This document shows, piece after piece, positions 1-9,727 of a stretch of DNA of 64,000 nt. The position numbers and the translations under genes are program-made. The notes under the pieces were generated by a model. That model made no database searches and was not told the origin of the DNA. It saw nothing but the letters and a program-made list of their open reading frames with translations. Origin of the DNA: an uncultured Ignavibacteriota bacterium (GTDB taxonomy: Bacteria > Bacteroidota > Ignavibacteria > UBA10030 > UBA8401); NCBI GenBank assembly GCA_903884005.1, contig CAISDA010000033.1, positions 124,001 to 188,000 on the forward strand. The letters are read 5' to 3'. How positions within the stretch are numbered: the first letter of the stretch is position 1; each line of letters begins with the position of its first letter.

Positions 1-4
1 TAGA

Positions 5-1435
5 TCAACTTCCGGCGATCGTTTCGTCTTCGCGTTTCAATGATGCTGTGGTAAAACCGATCGCTCCGTACAGCAGCGGCATCACGAAGCCGACGTAATT
101 GAATACCGCCCAGGGGGCATACTGCCATGTGGACACACCGAGCGTTCCCGTCATGTAGACGGCGGCGATGGCCCACGGCACGACGGGGACGATCGAATGT
201 GCTTCCTGCGTAGCACGGGCAAGATTTTTGGCCGCAAGATTTTTCGCCTTGAATGCCGGAGCAAACAGTTCGCCCGGAATGAGCACGCTCAGGTACGCGC
301 TGCCGGTCACGAGTGCCGTTGTGAGCGCCCCTGCCACACCCGAGGCGATCAAGAGCGGCGTTGTCTTCGCAAACCGCAATATTTTTTCAAGCAGCAGATC
401 GAGCATGCCGGCCTTCTGCACGATACCCGCAAACGCAAAAGCGCAGAATGCAAGCAGGGAGATCTTCATCATTTCCTGCAACCCGCCGCGAGAGAGGAGC
501 TGGTTCACTTCCGGCATCGGCGTCCTGGCCACATACCCCGAAACGCAATATTCCATTCCGCGGGCCAACGGTTGGTTCTGGAACCAGGCCGCGAGCACGA
601 GCGCGGTCGCCGCGGACAGGAGCATTCCGGGTATCGCAGGCTTTCGCATGAAGGTGAGCACAAGCACTACGAGCGGCGGCAGCAGCAAGAGCCAATGATA
701 GGTGAAGGTAGACCGCAATGTCGTTTGTATGAGCGCGATCTTTTCGGTGTTCACTGTATGGACCGCAAAGTGCGAACCGGCGATCCAATACACGATCAGG
801 CCAATGATGAACGCGGGAAGCGTCGTCCACAGCAGATGCTGAATGGTGTCGATCACATTGCAGCGAACGGCAGCCGACGCGAGATTGACGGAGGCGGCAA
901 AGGGAGATATCTTGTCGCCGAAATAGGAACCGGCAACGATCGCTCCGGCTGCGGGTGCCAGAGGGATTCCCATGCCCTGGGCCACGCCGATGAATGCGAT
1001 CCCGACCGTTCCCGCCGTGCCGTATGCGGTCCCCGTCAGCAGCGAAATGATGGCGCAGACCACGCATGCCGTCACGAGAAAGAGCGACGGCGAAACGATG
1101 CCCAATCCATAATCGATGAGCATCGGTATGGAACCGCACGCGATCCACGACGCGATCATCACTCCGACGACAATGATGATCATCTGCGCGGGCATTGCTT
1201 TCGCAATCGAATCGATGATCCCGCTTTCAATGTCTTTCCATGTATATCCGAGCCGCAGCGCCATGCCGCCGGCAACAATGGACGCGCAGATCAGGAGTAT
1301 TTCCACCGGCAGCTGCAGTACGCCGTACCCGATGCCGAGAAGCAGCGCCATCGCAATGATGGGAACAAAGGCTTCCCACAGCGTCGGTATCCGCGCAGGG
1401 CCGGCCGTGTTCGGCGCGTTCGATCGTTTTTCCAT
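5..1435 (-). CDS. nhaC: Na+/H+ antiporter, NhaC family
   Basis: Integral inner-membrane protein of 476 residues, predicted to exchange sodium for protons. The sequence is a run of hydrophobic segments from about residue 20 to 465. It carries family landmarks: a Gly/Thr-rich stretch TGTAYGTAGTVG near residues 135-145 and FGDKISP at 172-178, both typical of NhaC transporters. The length fits the family. The ATG at 1435 is preceded five bases upstream by GAGGAG, a strong ribosome binding site, so the start is well supported. It is the last gene of a leftward series behind an M14 peptidase. The link to peptide or polysaccharide use is not obvious; sodium homeostasis or exchange of a carboxylate or amino acid (as in related NhaC-like transporters) are both possible. 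Family is confident, substrate is not. Confidence 0.85.
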   Translation of the reverse strand: MEKRSNAPNTAGPARIPTLWEAFVPIIAMALLLGIGYGVLQLPVEILLICASIVAGGMALRLGYTWKDIESGIIDSIAKAMPAQMIIIVVGVMIASWIACGSIPMLIDYGLGIVSPSLFLVTACVVCAIISLLTGTAYGTAGTVGIAFIGVAQGMGIPLAPAAGAIVAGSYFGDKISPFAASVNLASAAVRCNVIDTIQHLLWTTLPAFIIGLIVYWIAGSHFAVHTVNTEKIALIQTTLRSTFTYHWLLLLPPLVVLVLTFMRKPAIPGMLLSAATALVLAAWFQNQPLARGMEYCVSGYVARTPMPEVNQLLSRGGLQEMMKISLLAFCAFAFAGIVQKAGMLDLLLEKILRFAKTTPLLIASGVAGALTTALVTGSAYLSVLIPGELFAPAFKAKNLAAKNLARATQEAHSIVPVVPWAIAAVYMTGTLGVSTWQYAPWAVFNYVGFVMPLLYGAIGFTTASLKREDETIAGS

Positions 1436-1466
1436 GCACTCCTCTATTATCGTAGTACCGCAGTTT

Positions 1467-2942
1467 TTACTTCATGATGCGATAGACGGGATAGTCTGTT
1501 CCCTTCGAACGCAGCGCCGAAAATTCGGCGTACTGCGCCAGTCCCCACATCGACGCCGGCTCAAGCGCGATCACGATGAGTGCCGAGGAAGTCTGAGCCA
1601 CCGGCACAAGAAGATCGCCCGCTGCCGCCGTGACATTCCCTTCTCTCACCTGCGTTTGAATGTCGGTGAACGACTTGTTCTCCATCCACACCTGCTTCGT
1701 ATCGGTGATCGATATGATCTCCGCATTCTTTTTTTCGGATCGAACGATCCGTTCTCCGCGGATCCCAAGACGATCGAGCGCGGCGATCAGCGCCGTTTGA
1801 CCCTGCGGGATGAGATAGGCGATCGGCCGCGATACCGTTGCGAGAGACGTTACGAGGGAAGCGTATTTTTTTGATACCGTCGTATCGGCGCCCGAGGCCA
1901 CGATCTCCATCGGCAGTGCGATCGTTTCGCCTGCATACCGGTAATCCATCTGCACAATAACGGGCTCACGGCTCTGTTCCATTGTTTTCCGTTCACTCAA
2001 CACGAGCGATCGGATCTCCGTGCTGTTGGCATTCACAAACCCAAGAAACGCCTCGATCGCGACAAGCTGGCCTTCCGTGCGCCGCTGCAGGTCGTCATTG
2101 AGACTATGTCCGTTCTTGCCTTCCAGGATAAATGAATAAGTGTTCAGAATCGCCAGACTCTGGCGGCCGTCGTTGATGCTCGTCGTGCTCGCCCGAACGG
2201 TATCACTCGGTTCATCCAGCTTAAGGTAGTTGCTGAAATGCAGATTTTTTTCGGATAGTTCAGACTCGAGAAACGGGAACATGCGCTTCAGGCCGTACTC
2301 CCGGATCGCCGCGGAAACATTCAGGTTCGTCGGAGCCCCAACTTGCTCGTCCACCGTGCGAACACACCCTTCGGCCAGCATTTCTTTCCGATACGCCATA
2401 AATTCGTGAACATCCAGCGCCGCTTCCGGTTGCAGTGCCGCAAACACGGCATGCACCGCGCGCGTCTCCGGCTCGGAACACATGAGGTGGTCCCGGTTCA
2501 GATCCTGCTTGTGCGCGTTCTGGCGCTTCCCCGCTTCATTGCCGTCCGGATTCACCGACGGCATGATCGTCAGATCGATATTGGGAAAGAGCGTGTTCTT
2601 CTTGTCTGCGGCAATTGTTTTCAGGAGCATCAACACCGCTTCCTTTCCCGACGGCTCGTTGCCGTGCTGCTGGCAGTAGAGGAACACCTTGATTTTTTCA
2701 CCTGCTCCCCGCGGCAGCACATGGACGGAAGGGATCGTTCTCCCTTCAACCGTGGTTCCGACTGTCGCAATAGTCAGTCTCGGAGAGACCCGTGCCAGCG
2801 CATTGATGTATGCGAGAAGATCGGCATGAGAGGTTACCTTTTTAAATCCGCACTGTTCGAGCGGTGTTTGAGGCGCCTCGGCCGCCGCGGTACTATACAC
2901 CAGACAGAGGGCGAGGAGAAACGAAATTGTGTGCATCTTCAT
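1467..2942 (-). CDS. Secreted M14 zinc carboxypeptidase
   Basis: Predicted exported metallopeptidase of 491 residues that removes C-terminal residues or acts on peptidoglycan-like peptides. A Sec signal peptide covers residues 1-21 (KMHTISFLLALCLVYSTAAA). The M14 zinc site is visible: HGNEPSG (His93, Glu96) and LDVHE (His179), with the substrate-binding Asn-Arg pair at 149-150 (DLNRD). Residues 330-490 form an extra C-terminal part with no motif I recognise. No ribosome binding site is clear; a second in-frame ATG lies two codons in. It lies between the NhaC gene and an M20 peptidase, so this end of the window looks like a peptide-use group. There is no T9SS sorting domain, so periplasmic location is likely. 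Confidence 0.82.
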   Translation of the reverse strand: MKMHTISFLLALCLVYSTAAAEAPQTPLEQCGFKKVTSHADLLAYINALARVSPRLTIATVGTTVEGRTIPSVHVLPRGAGEKIKVFLYCQQHGNEPSGKEAVLMLLKTIAADKKNTLFPNIDLTIMPSVNPDGNEAGKRQNAHKQDLNRDHLMCSEPETRAVHAVFAALQPEAALDVHEFMAYRKEMLAEGCVRTVDEQVGAPTNLNVSAAIREYGLKRMFPFLESELSEKNLHFSNYLKLDEPSDTVRASTTSINDGRQSLAILNTYSFILEGKNGHSLNDDLQRRTEGQLVAIEAFLGFVNANSTEIRSLVLSERKTMEQSREPVIVQMDYRYAGETIALPMEIVASGADTTVSKKYASLVTSLATVSRPIAYLIPQGQTALIAALDRLGIRGERIVRSEKKNAEIISITDTKQVWMENKSFTDIQTQVREGNVTAAAGDLLVPVAQTSSALIVIALEPASMWGLAQYAEFSALRSKGTDYPVYRIMK

Positions 2943-2975
2943 ATGAATGGACTAATAATGATGGGGTGGGATATC

Positions 2976-3012
2976 GCACCGCTTTGCGGTGCGGGCGAGA
3001 TGAATCTCGCCC
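2976..3012. repeat. Intergenic double hairpin, GGGCGAGAT family copy 1
   Basis: Two adjacent perfect hairpins. GCACCGC/GCGGTGC (2976-2982 with 2986-2992, loop TTT) is followed directly by GGGCGAGAT/ATCTCGCCC (2993-3001 with 3004-3012, loop GA). The second hairpin recurs near 28640, 36845 and 57280, always between genes. There is no U-rich tail on either strand, so this is a dispersed repeat or mRNA-stabilising structure rather than a classical terminator. It separates the M20 and M14 peptidase genes. Confidence 0.75.
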
Positions 3013-3063
3013 TGCAAAATAAGATTCAACGTAACGCCTCAGTGTTCACTCACATCGACGTCG

Positions 3064-4212
3064 TTAGCAGCGGAGCGAAGAATCTAAATTGTCCCCACTC
3101 GCCGCTATGCCGCGGACAATATTCAATCCGATGTGTGCAGCCGTCACGAGATCATTCACGGCAATGCATTCGTCGAACGAATGGGCGTTCTTGAATCCGA
3201 CACCGAGATTCAGCATGGGGATCCCGTTCTCGTTCAGCACATTGGCATCGCTGCCTCCGGCATATTTCAGCGCTGTGGGCGCAAGCCCGGCCACCGTGAT
3301 CGCCCGGCATGCCGTGCGTATCATCGGATGGTCTTCCGTGAATTGATAGCCGCCATATTTTTCCGTGAATGTGATATCGACAGTGCCGCCAAGCTCCGAG
3401 GCAGTGTCGTGAAAGACCGTGCGTATGTATTCGATCTGCGATCGCAGTTTCTGTTCATTGGCATTGCGCGTTTCGCCGGTGATCTCGACCGCATCCGGAA
3501 CGATGTTAATGGCGCTGCCTCCGTGAATCGTGCCGATGTTCAGCATGCCTGTACTATCCCAGCGGCCCAATTTCAGCGCCGCGATCGATTTGCTGGCGAT
3601 CTCTATGGCGTGGATCCCCTTTTCGGGAGAGACCGCCGCGTGCGCCGACCGGCCGCGGACAGATGCGGTGAATGATACGGCCCCCGGGGCTTCGACGATA
3701 TAATTTCCCGGCGATGCCTGACAATCGAAAATAAAACCGTAGGGCGCTTCGAAATCAGCACGTTTAATAAATTTTGCGCCGTGCATGCCCGCCTCTTCGC
3801 AAACGGTAAAGAGGACTTCAATGGGGCCGTGCTGAATGTGCTGCTCCTGTAATACCTGGAGAATTTCCAGTATGATCGCCACACCCGAACGGTCATCCCC
3901 GCCGAGAATGGTCGTTCCATCGGACCGTATCATGCCGTTTTCCATGACATGCCGAAGATTCTTTGTCGATTGGACCGTGTCCATGTGGGCACAGAGAATG
4001 ACGGGCGGCGCGCAGATCGTGCCCTCAATGCGCGCATGAACATTCCCGGCATTCCCCCCGAATGTATCTCCGGCGTCATCCATTACGGAATCTATCCCCA
4101 ACGCGTGCAATTTCGCCTGAAGTTCGCAAGCAATTTCACGTTCGCTGCCGTGAATACCATCGATCTGCCCGAGCGCAATAAATGTCTGTACGATCCGTTC
4201 CTGATGTATCAT
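3064..4212 (-). CDS. M20 family peptidase, PepT-like
   Basis: Cytoplasmic zinc aminopeptidase of 382 residues, close to the tripeptidase-T-like branch of M20. Metal ligands and catalytic residues are visible in order: HMDTV (His76, catalytic Asp78), GGDDRSG (Asp106 region), CEEAG (catalytic Glu139 and ligand Glu140), DCQASPG (Asp163) and a C-terminal NAHSFDE (His ligand). The dimerisation domain lies roughly at 175-290. There is no signal peptide. A purine-rich GGGGGA sits about 13 bases before the ATG at 4212, rather far for a ribosome site. The likely role is final breakdown of di- or tripeptides; exact substrate is unknown. It follows a secreted hydrolase gene with 23 bases between them, consistent with one transcript. 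Confidence 0.87.
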   Translation of the reverse strand: MIHQERIVQTFIALGQIDGIHGSEREIACELQAKLHALGIDSVMDDAGDTFGGNAGNVHARIEGTICAPPVILCAHMDTVQSTKNLRHVMENGMIRSDGTTILGGDDRSGVAIILEILQVLQEQHIQHGPIEVLFTVCEEAGMHGAKFIKRADFEAPYGFIFDCQASPGNYIVEAPGAVSFTASVRGRSAHAAVSPEKGIHAIEIASKSIAALKLGRWDSTGMLNIGTIHGGSAINIVPDAVEITGETRNANEQKLRSQIEYIRTVFHDTASELGGTVDITFTEKYGGYQFTEDHPMIRTACRAITVAGLAPTALKYAGGSDANVLNENGIPMLNLGVGFKNAHSFDECIAVNDLVTAAHIGLNIVRGIAASGDNLDSSLRC

Positions 4213-4235
4213 TCGATTGTTCTTTCCCCCTTAAA

Positions 4236-5672
4236 TCATTTCAGCAACAAAAGCTTGATCACGGATGACTCTTGGCCGGACTGGATTCTGCAGAAGTACA
4301 TCCCATTCCCAAACGCGTCCCCGTCGAACTTCCTGCGATACACACCGGGAGAAAGAACGTCGTCCACTAGTGTCAGTATTTTTTCCCCAAGAATATTATA
4401 CACAGCCACTGTTGTCCGCGCCGATTTCGTCACGGTGAACACGATATTCGTCGACGCATTGAAGGGATTCGGATAACTTCCCATGTGCTGCGGAACGGCA
4501 TCAGCCTTCGCGTCTTCCTTCACCGGCGTCATTCCCTGAAGATAGGCGCCGGCCGCGGCGGCCATTTTTTGATATTCATGCCCCGAACCGACGACATCCA
4601 GCAGAAGCCATCGGCACGACGGGCTGACGTTGTTTCCTTTTTGAAAAAAATATCCCGCACGCTGATACCGGTTCAATCCCTGTGCATCGGAAAGCGCTTC
4701 GACGTTCAGATCCGAGTCCCTCAGGGTATCCCCTGTGCCCCTCATAATGATGAGATCGCGCGCGACATACGCCAACAGATCCTGACGTGTGATCGCCAGA
4801 AACGGATGCTTCACGCCCCACGGATACACGATCGTGCTGTCGGGAGCGGTGTACCATCCCGGATTCGCCGCAATCGCACGGCGTATCATCGGATCGTATG
4901 CGAACAGCATCATTCTGTGGACGAATTGTCCGCCGGCGGAATGTCCCCAGAGCGTATACATCGTGTCGCGTATTCCAAACCCGCGCACGAGCGTCCGTTG
5001 AATATCGGACACGAGCGAAAACGTCCATTTCTCCTTGGAATTCAGCGAGCCGCTGCCTGAAGATCCGGTAAACATATTTCCCAGGCCGTAGGCGTCGCTC
5101 GTCCAATCTGCCGCGATGAATTCGGGGGCGATAACCATCCATCCGTTCGCGGATGCGAAGGGGGTCCACGCGAGTCCATAGCTGTATGCATTGCGGTCGA
5201 TGCCGTGCATCACCACCACCTGCTGCGTGGAAGGAGAGAAGGATGCGGGAAGATAACAATATACGGCGATAGGCTTCGAGGGAAACCAGGGCGACTTATA
5301 AAGATATTTTTGCATCGACCCTTTGCTGAAGACCTGGAGTTCAATCGAATCGCGTTCGGCGCCGCTCGATGCAAAAATCTTATAATACGAATATTGTCCC
5401 GCGTATTTAATGAGGAGCACTTGCACGGAATCACCCGACCCTGTGAGCGTGTCTCCGACTTTGGCATACGCATTGTTCGCCTCGTCAATCGTATACGCAA
5501 AGACCTTCCAGGCGACATTCGTGCCGCGATATGCCGGAGCCGTTTTTATATATGCAATTCTGACAGGTTGAAGAATGGGTATTCGTTCAATGATCGGGGA
5601 TGCAACGGAAGACGCGGCAGTGAGGATCAGTGACATGCACGCACCGAGCATGATAGATCGTATGTTTCTCAT
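4236..5672 (-). CDS. Secreted alpha/beta hydrolase with T9SS sorting domain
   Basis: Exported protein of 478 residues. Residues 1-25 are a signal peptide. Residues 110-385 look like an alpha/beta-hydrolase (esterase/PHB-depolymerase style): a VVVMHGID oxyanion region near 153-159 and nucleophile elbow GHSAGG with Ser245. The C-terminal 80 residues are a type A T9SS sorting domain: SYPNPFNASTNI, then a beta-rich segment ending in KLLLLK. It is therefore expected on the cell surface or released. Substrate is not known; an ester-linked polysaccharide decoration or a polyester are reasonable guesses. It lies just downstream of the PorV-like protein of module I, fitting a secreted cargo next to secretion-linked barrel genes. 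No clear ribosome site precedes the ATG. Confidence 0.75.
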   Translation of the reverse strand: MRNIRSIMLGACMSLILTAASSVASPIIERIPILQPVRIAYIKTAPAYRGTNVAWKVFAYTIDEANNAYAKVGDTLTGSGDSVQVLLIKYAGQYSYYKIFASSGAERDSIELQVFSKGSMQKYLYKSPWFPSKPIAVYCYLPASFSPSTQQVVVMHGIDRNAYSYGLAWTPFASANGWMVIAPEFIAADWTSDAYGLGNMFTGSSGSGSLNSKEKWTFSLVSDIQRTLVRGFGIRDTMYTLWGHSAGGQFVHRMMLFAYDPMIRRAIAANPGWYTAPDSTIVYPWGVKHPFLAITRQDLLAYVARDLIIMRGTGDTLRDSDLNVEALSDAQGLNRYQRAGYFFQKGNNVSPSCRWLLLDVVGSGHEYQKMAAAAGAYLQGMTPVKEDAKADAVPQHMGSYPNPFNASTNIVFTVTKSARTTVAVYNILGEKILTLVDDVLSPGVYRRKFDGDAFGNGMYFCRIQSGQESSVIKLLLLK

Positions 5673-5700
5673 AAACTTCTATTCGTTATACTTCATGAGG

Positions 5701-6729
5701 TTACATTTTTATGCCGAGCGAGAACACGTGCACGGCGGGGAACACTCCGAATGATGCGTAGGCATAATCGACCGTAAACACGGACGCGCCGATCGGGATA
5801 TTCACGCCGGCTCCAAACGTCGATCCTTCCTCGTCGGTATTGAAGATGTATCCTCCGCGCAGAAAAAATGTTTTCGTGAATCCATATTCGGCGCCGACGC
5901 TGAAATGCTCCGGATTATCGCTCAAATGAACTCCTTCAACGGATGCCACAAACGACGACGATCCCGATGGTATCAATCCCTCGGGACCCACCACCGGCAT
6001 CGAAAACGACACATGGAAGCTTGCAGGCAGCGCGTATGCCTGTGTCTTCAGATCGGCTTCCACGACAGGATTGATGGCACTCACCGGATCCAGGTCCACG
6101 GTCTTGATCAATTCGGTGCCGCTCATAGTCAACGCGGGACCAAAATTCCGGAATGCGATGCCCATTGTTGCACCGTAAAAATCGGTGCGAAGCAGAAAAC
6201 CAAGATCGAATCCAACGGTCTGGGCGCTGGTGCCGGCGATGCGCTGCGAGATGTATTTGGCCGACACGCCGATATTCACACGGTCCATGATGGCCCGTGC
6301 ATACGTTACCGAAAGGGCGATGTCTGCTGCGGTGTAATACGTTCCCGTTCCTTTCGGAGCTTCGATGGTTGTGGTTTCGATGTCGCCCGAATTGAGCTGA
6401 TCGACCGAAAATCCGACCGTGCCGTTGTCACCCGTCGGCAGCGCAATGGCGAGGTAATTGTGAGCGATGTCGGCAAGCCACGACGTATGCGACACGCCGA
6501 TCTCGAACCGGTCGATCGACGCTGCGCCGGCCGGATTCCAATAGAGCGTGCTGATGTCATCGGCGACGGATGATGACGTGCTCGCCATCGACATCGCCTT
6601 TGCTCCCACGGGAATTTTTAAGAATTGCCCGGCCGATGTTCCGGCTTTGCTGAAGTCCTCTCCATGCACGCTCACGGCGTACACGAGCAGAAAAAGGATG
6701 GATCGGCGTGATGCGTTCATGAGATTCAT
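5701..6729 (-). CDS. PorV/PorQ-like outer membrane protein (UPF0164), module I
   Basis: Outer-membrane beta-barrel of 342 residues. After a signal peptide (1-23) comes the family signature GTSAGQFLKIPVGAKAMSMAS and then TLYWNPAGAA, both found in PorV/UPF0164 proteins of the FadL superfamily. The rest alternates polar and hydrophobic residues with a final FSLGIKM strand ending. PorV acts in T9SS as a shuttle that carries sorted cargo to the sortase PorU; paralogues are common and of unknown task. GGAG eight bases ahead of the ATG at 6729 supports the start. It follows the large surface-protein gene by 13 bases, as its paralogues do in modules II and III. Which of the three paralogues, if any, is the true T9SS PorV cannot be told from sequence. 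Confidence 0.82.
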   Translation of the reverse strand: MNLMNASRRSILFLLVYAVSVHGEDFSKAGTSAGQFLKIPVGAKAMSMASTSSSVADDISTLYWNPAGAASIDRFEIGVSHTSWLADIAHNYLAIALPTGDNGTVGFSVDQLNSGDIETTTIEAPKGTGTYYTAADIALSVTYARAIMDRVNIGVSAKYISQRIAGTSAQTVGFDLGFLLRTDFYGATMGIAFRNFGPALTMSGTELIKTVDLDPVSAINPVVEADLKTQAYALPASFHVSFSMPVVGPEGLIPSGSSSFVASVEGVHLSDNPEHFSVGAEYGFTKTFFLRGGYIFNTDEEGSTFGAGVNIPIGASVFTVDYAYASFGVFPAVHVFSLGIKM

Positions 6730-6742
6730 TCGGTTTCTCCGC

Positions 6743-9703
6743 TTATAGTATTATCGAAAACTTACCGATCGTCTTTTCTCCGGCGGGTGTTTGCACCACA
6801 TAGAGATATAATCCAAAGGCGACTTCAACTCCGGATTTGTTCGTCAAATTCCAATCTTCATCGCCAGTGCCGTTGGCATGCGTCAATGTGGTCACGAGTT
6901 CGCCGCGCACGGTATAAATTCCGATCGTGCACACCGGCGGAAGGAACATGAAGCGCAGCCTCCGGTTATTGGTGATCTGTTCCCACTTTGCATTCACAAT
7001 GAACGGATTCGGGACGACGCGTATGCCGGACATGCTGCTTTCCACCACCTGATGGTCTGTGACCGTCTGCGGTTGCGTCGTCTGCACGCGGAATGTATCC
7101 GCAGCCGTCAATTGGCTGTACGACTCGACCGTAAATGCCTCACCCGTCACGGGAAGCCGCGCACCGGCGGACGTCCCCAGGTTGACGCTGATCGTGTAAT
7201 ACCAATAGAGGAGATTGAACGTTCCCACGGTATCGGCGTTTACGAGGTAGGGGAAATTCACCACTCTGATATCTTCTCCCACATCAAACAGGTTGTTGGC
7301 ATTTTTGTCCACGAGCACGCATCCGATCTGAAATTGTTTTTCAGGGATCGTCACGTTCCAGATCTCGAAGGGCACGGCATATTTTTTGATCATCGGCGCG
7401 CCCTGGCCGGTCAAGCCGGCAGCCCACGATCCCTTCGACGTGAAACGGAATTCATAATGGGCACCCTTTGCCTGCGTGTTTGCCGAATTATTTTTCGAGG
7501 CGTCCTTCACATACCACTGACCGTCGGGATTCAGATTCAGATCGCCGTACACATTGTTGCCCTTATTATCCAAAAGATTTTTTACGGTGCCGGTTTGCGC
7601 ATCTCCGTCCACACGGACTTTTATTCCGTCGCACACCACCATTGCGTCTGAAGCGAGCGCGGTCTTCGCCATTACTGTTTTCGTCCGGCCGTTGCTGAAG
7701 TAGAAACTGTCGGCAGGCGAGGCGTTGAACGAGATGATATACGGGTCGCCCGTTAACTTGGCGGGGTCCGCGATCTGCACAGCGACAACTCCATTGCCGA
7801 CATCCGCAAGCTGCTTCACCGTCGGTGCCGCACCCACATACCCGATCGAATTGGAGCGCGGCGTCACGTCCACAAGATTAGCATCCGCTGCGGTCGTGCC
7901 GCGTGCCGACTCGAGCGATTCCAGGTCGGCGGACACCGAACCGGAATCGTACGAGGTGATCGTATACGAATACTGCACGCCATTATTAACAGTGGAATCG
8001 ACGAACATATGCACAAGGCCGGTATTGTCGCCGAGATAGTTCGACTGATTGATCGGATCCGCACCCTGTATCAGATCTTTCTTGTCGAATTGCGCGATGG
8101 GCACATACCCAACGAGCTTGCCTTTGGAATCGGTGATCTTATCGCCCCACGTCGAGCCCTGGTCCTGGCTCCTGTAAATTTTATATCCTTCGAAGTCGGC
8201 AACCTTCGATACGGGATCGATCGCCCTTTCCGGCGTGTCATTCCAATAGAGTGTCACTTTCGCATCGCCGCTTACCGCGTGCACATCGGGCGACGGCGGT
8301 GCGGCCGGTCCGAGAAATTTATTGAGATACATTTTTTGGGCCATCACGAAATTTTTCTTCAGATCAGCAAGATCGTTGCCCGCCGAAAACGCGGTGGTTG
8401 CTTTTATTTTTTCCCCGGGACGAAGTGAGAATGGCCCCGTTGTAACATACATTGACCAGTTGTTCGGACCGGGACTCTTGCCGACGCCGGTCAGACTGAA
8501 ATCGTCGAACTTTGGATTGGTGCCGTGGAAATAATCGGCCTTCGTGCCCAACAGATTCTTGCTGTTCGGATCGCTGATGATGACGGGCCACATTTGCGAA
8601 TCGACGCCAGGCGTGATGCTGCCGGAGAGATCACGAAAAAAATGACAGTCGGTCACACCTAGGTCGAACGGCGTGCCGAGTATCAACATGCCAAAATACC
8701 CGACCTCTATATTGCCGGGACTCGACCCGTTGTAGTCGAATTGGTAGAAACCATTGTCAAACCCTTTCGGGTTGACGCCGGAGTTGTATGTTCCCCACGT
8801 CTCCTCGAGCACGTCGCCGAACTGGAAATCGACGTAGTACCCGAACCAGCAGCTATCCAATTGCTTCCCGCTGTTGTTCGTGATCGTGATGTTATAGAAC
8901 TGAATGTCCTCGGCGAACCGCCTGCCGTACGAATACGCCTGGTCTTCCATTGTCAAACCGATCGTGACCGACGGCGCTTGCGCGCTGCGGTCGGTCATAA
9001 TAGCATAGACCTCGCGATCGGCCGCGAACTCGCCGGGCACTTCCTTGCCATAGTTCGGGGAGAGCATATCGACATCGGTGCGGAATTTGCCCGGCCAAAA
9101 GCGCCATACATTTTTACTCGCATCGAAGTATGCGGCTTTCGCCAGCACGGTTTTTCGATCGGCCTCGGAGAGCGACGCGAGCGGACCGGTTGGCGCCGGA
9201 TGCCACACGTACGCCGAATCCATATACCCCTTGGGCCACGTGATGGGAATGTCGCTGTGCGCCAAACGCGGCGCGCCGTCGGGAGCGAACAATTCCGCGG
9301 GCTGGTCGTCGGCATGGTAATGTCCGCGGGCGCCGACGGGCGCCATCCAGTCCTCGTTGCGGTACATGGTATACGTGTCCAGCACGTTCCCTTTGCACCC
9401 GAACATCACCGACACGTCGTCCGCCGCATTGACGTCGCCAAGGTTGGGATTTGCAACACCCTTGCTCTTCGGCCAGCGGAAATTGTAAATAAGATTCTGA
9501 TAATACGAATCCGAGATCATCCCCTGGTTCCCGAGGATGTTGATGAGCTCGCCCTTGTCGAGCACGCCGAAGGCATCTTCAGGAGACGTGGCCGTTTTTT
9601 TCAGCGACCGCTTCTCTGCCGGATCGTCGTTCACTAACCGTTGGGCTGATGACTGTCCTGCAACAAGGACGGCAAGTGCGATAACAAAGAAATATTTTTT
9701 CAT
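6743..9703 (-). CDS. Large secreted protein with sorting-like C-terminus, TonB/PorV module I
   Basis: Exported protein of about 986 residues with signal peptide MKKYFFVIALAVLVAGQSSA. I do not recognise a catalytic domain. The middle carries a fibronectin-III-like segment (around KVTLYWNDTPE to SYTITSYDSGS). The end has VVPNPF, LRFMFLPP, CTIGIYTVRGELV and a final GKFSIIL. This tail matches the tails of the ~750-residue proteins of modules II and III, and all three occupy the same slot between a TonB receptor and a PorV-like gene. It is therefore probably a surface-exposed partner of the receptor. A further in-frame ATG lies five codons upstream at 9718; I chose 9703 because the signal peptide then starts normally. 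Neither start has a clear ribosome site. Function unknown; SusD-like binding is only a hypothesis. Confidence 0.72.
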   Translation of the reverse strand: MKKYFFVIALAVLVAGQSSAQRLVNDDPAEKRSLKKTATSPEDAFGVLDKGELINILGNQGMISDSYYQNLIYNFRWPKSKGVANPNLGDVNAADDVSVMFGCKGNVLDTYTMYRNEDWMAPVGARGHYHADDQPAELFAPDGAPRLAHSDIPITWPKGYMDSAYVWHPAPTGPLASLSEADRKTVLAKAAYFDASKNVWRFWPGKFRTDVDMLSPNYGKEVPGEFAADREVYAIMTDRSAQAPSVTIGLTMEDQAYSYGRRFAEDIQFYNITITNNSGKQLDSCWFGYYVDFQFGDVLEETWGTYNSGVNPKGFDNGFYQFDYNGSSPGNIEVGYFGMLILGTPFDLGVTDCHFFRDLSGSITPGVDSQMWPVIISDPNSKNLLGTKADYFHGTNPKFDDFSLTGVGKSPGPNNWSMYVTTGPFSLRPGEKIKATTAFSAGNDLADLKKNFVMAQKMYLNKFLGPAAPPSPDVHAVSGDAKVTLYWNDTPERAIDPVSKVADFEGYKIYRSQDQGSTWGDKITDSKGKLVGYVPIAQFDKKDLIQGADPINQSNYLGDNTGLVHMFVDSTVNNGVQYSYTITSYDSGSVSADLESLESARGTTAADANLVDVTPRSNSIGYVGAAPTVKQLADVGNGVVAVQIADPAKLTGDPYIISFNASPADSFYFSNGRTKTVMAKTALASDAMVVCDGIKVRVDGDAQTGTVKNLLDNKGNNVYGDLNLNPDGQWYVKDASKNNSANTQAKGAHYEFRFTSKGSWAAGLTGQGAPMIKKYAVPFEIWNVTIPEKQFQIGCVLVDKNANNLFDVGEDIRVVNFPYLVNADTVGTFNLLYWYYTISVNLGTSAGARLPVTGEAFTVESYSQLTAADTFRVQTTQPQTVTDHQVVESSMSGIRVVPNPFIVNAKWEQITNNRRLRFMFLPPVCTIGIYTVRGELVTTLTHANGTGDEDWNLTNKSGVEVAFGLYLYVVQTPAGEKTIGKFSIIL

Positions 9704-9727
9704 AAAGATGGCTGCCATTGGTAAATG

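Noticed and set aside
197-1477. Open frame of 426 codons on the plus strand
   Set aside because: Antisense to the NhaC gene; composition is dominated by Arg, His and Gly, as expected of a shadow frame.
2993-3012. Rho-independent terminator
   Set aside because: The stem is perfect but has no U-run on either strand, and the same stem recurs elsewhere as a dispersed repeat.
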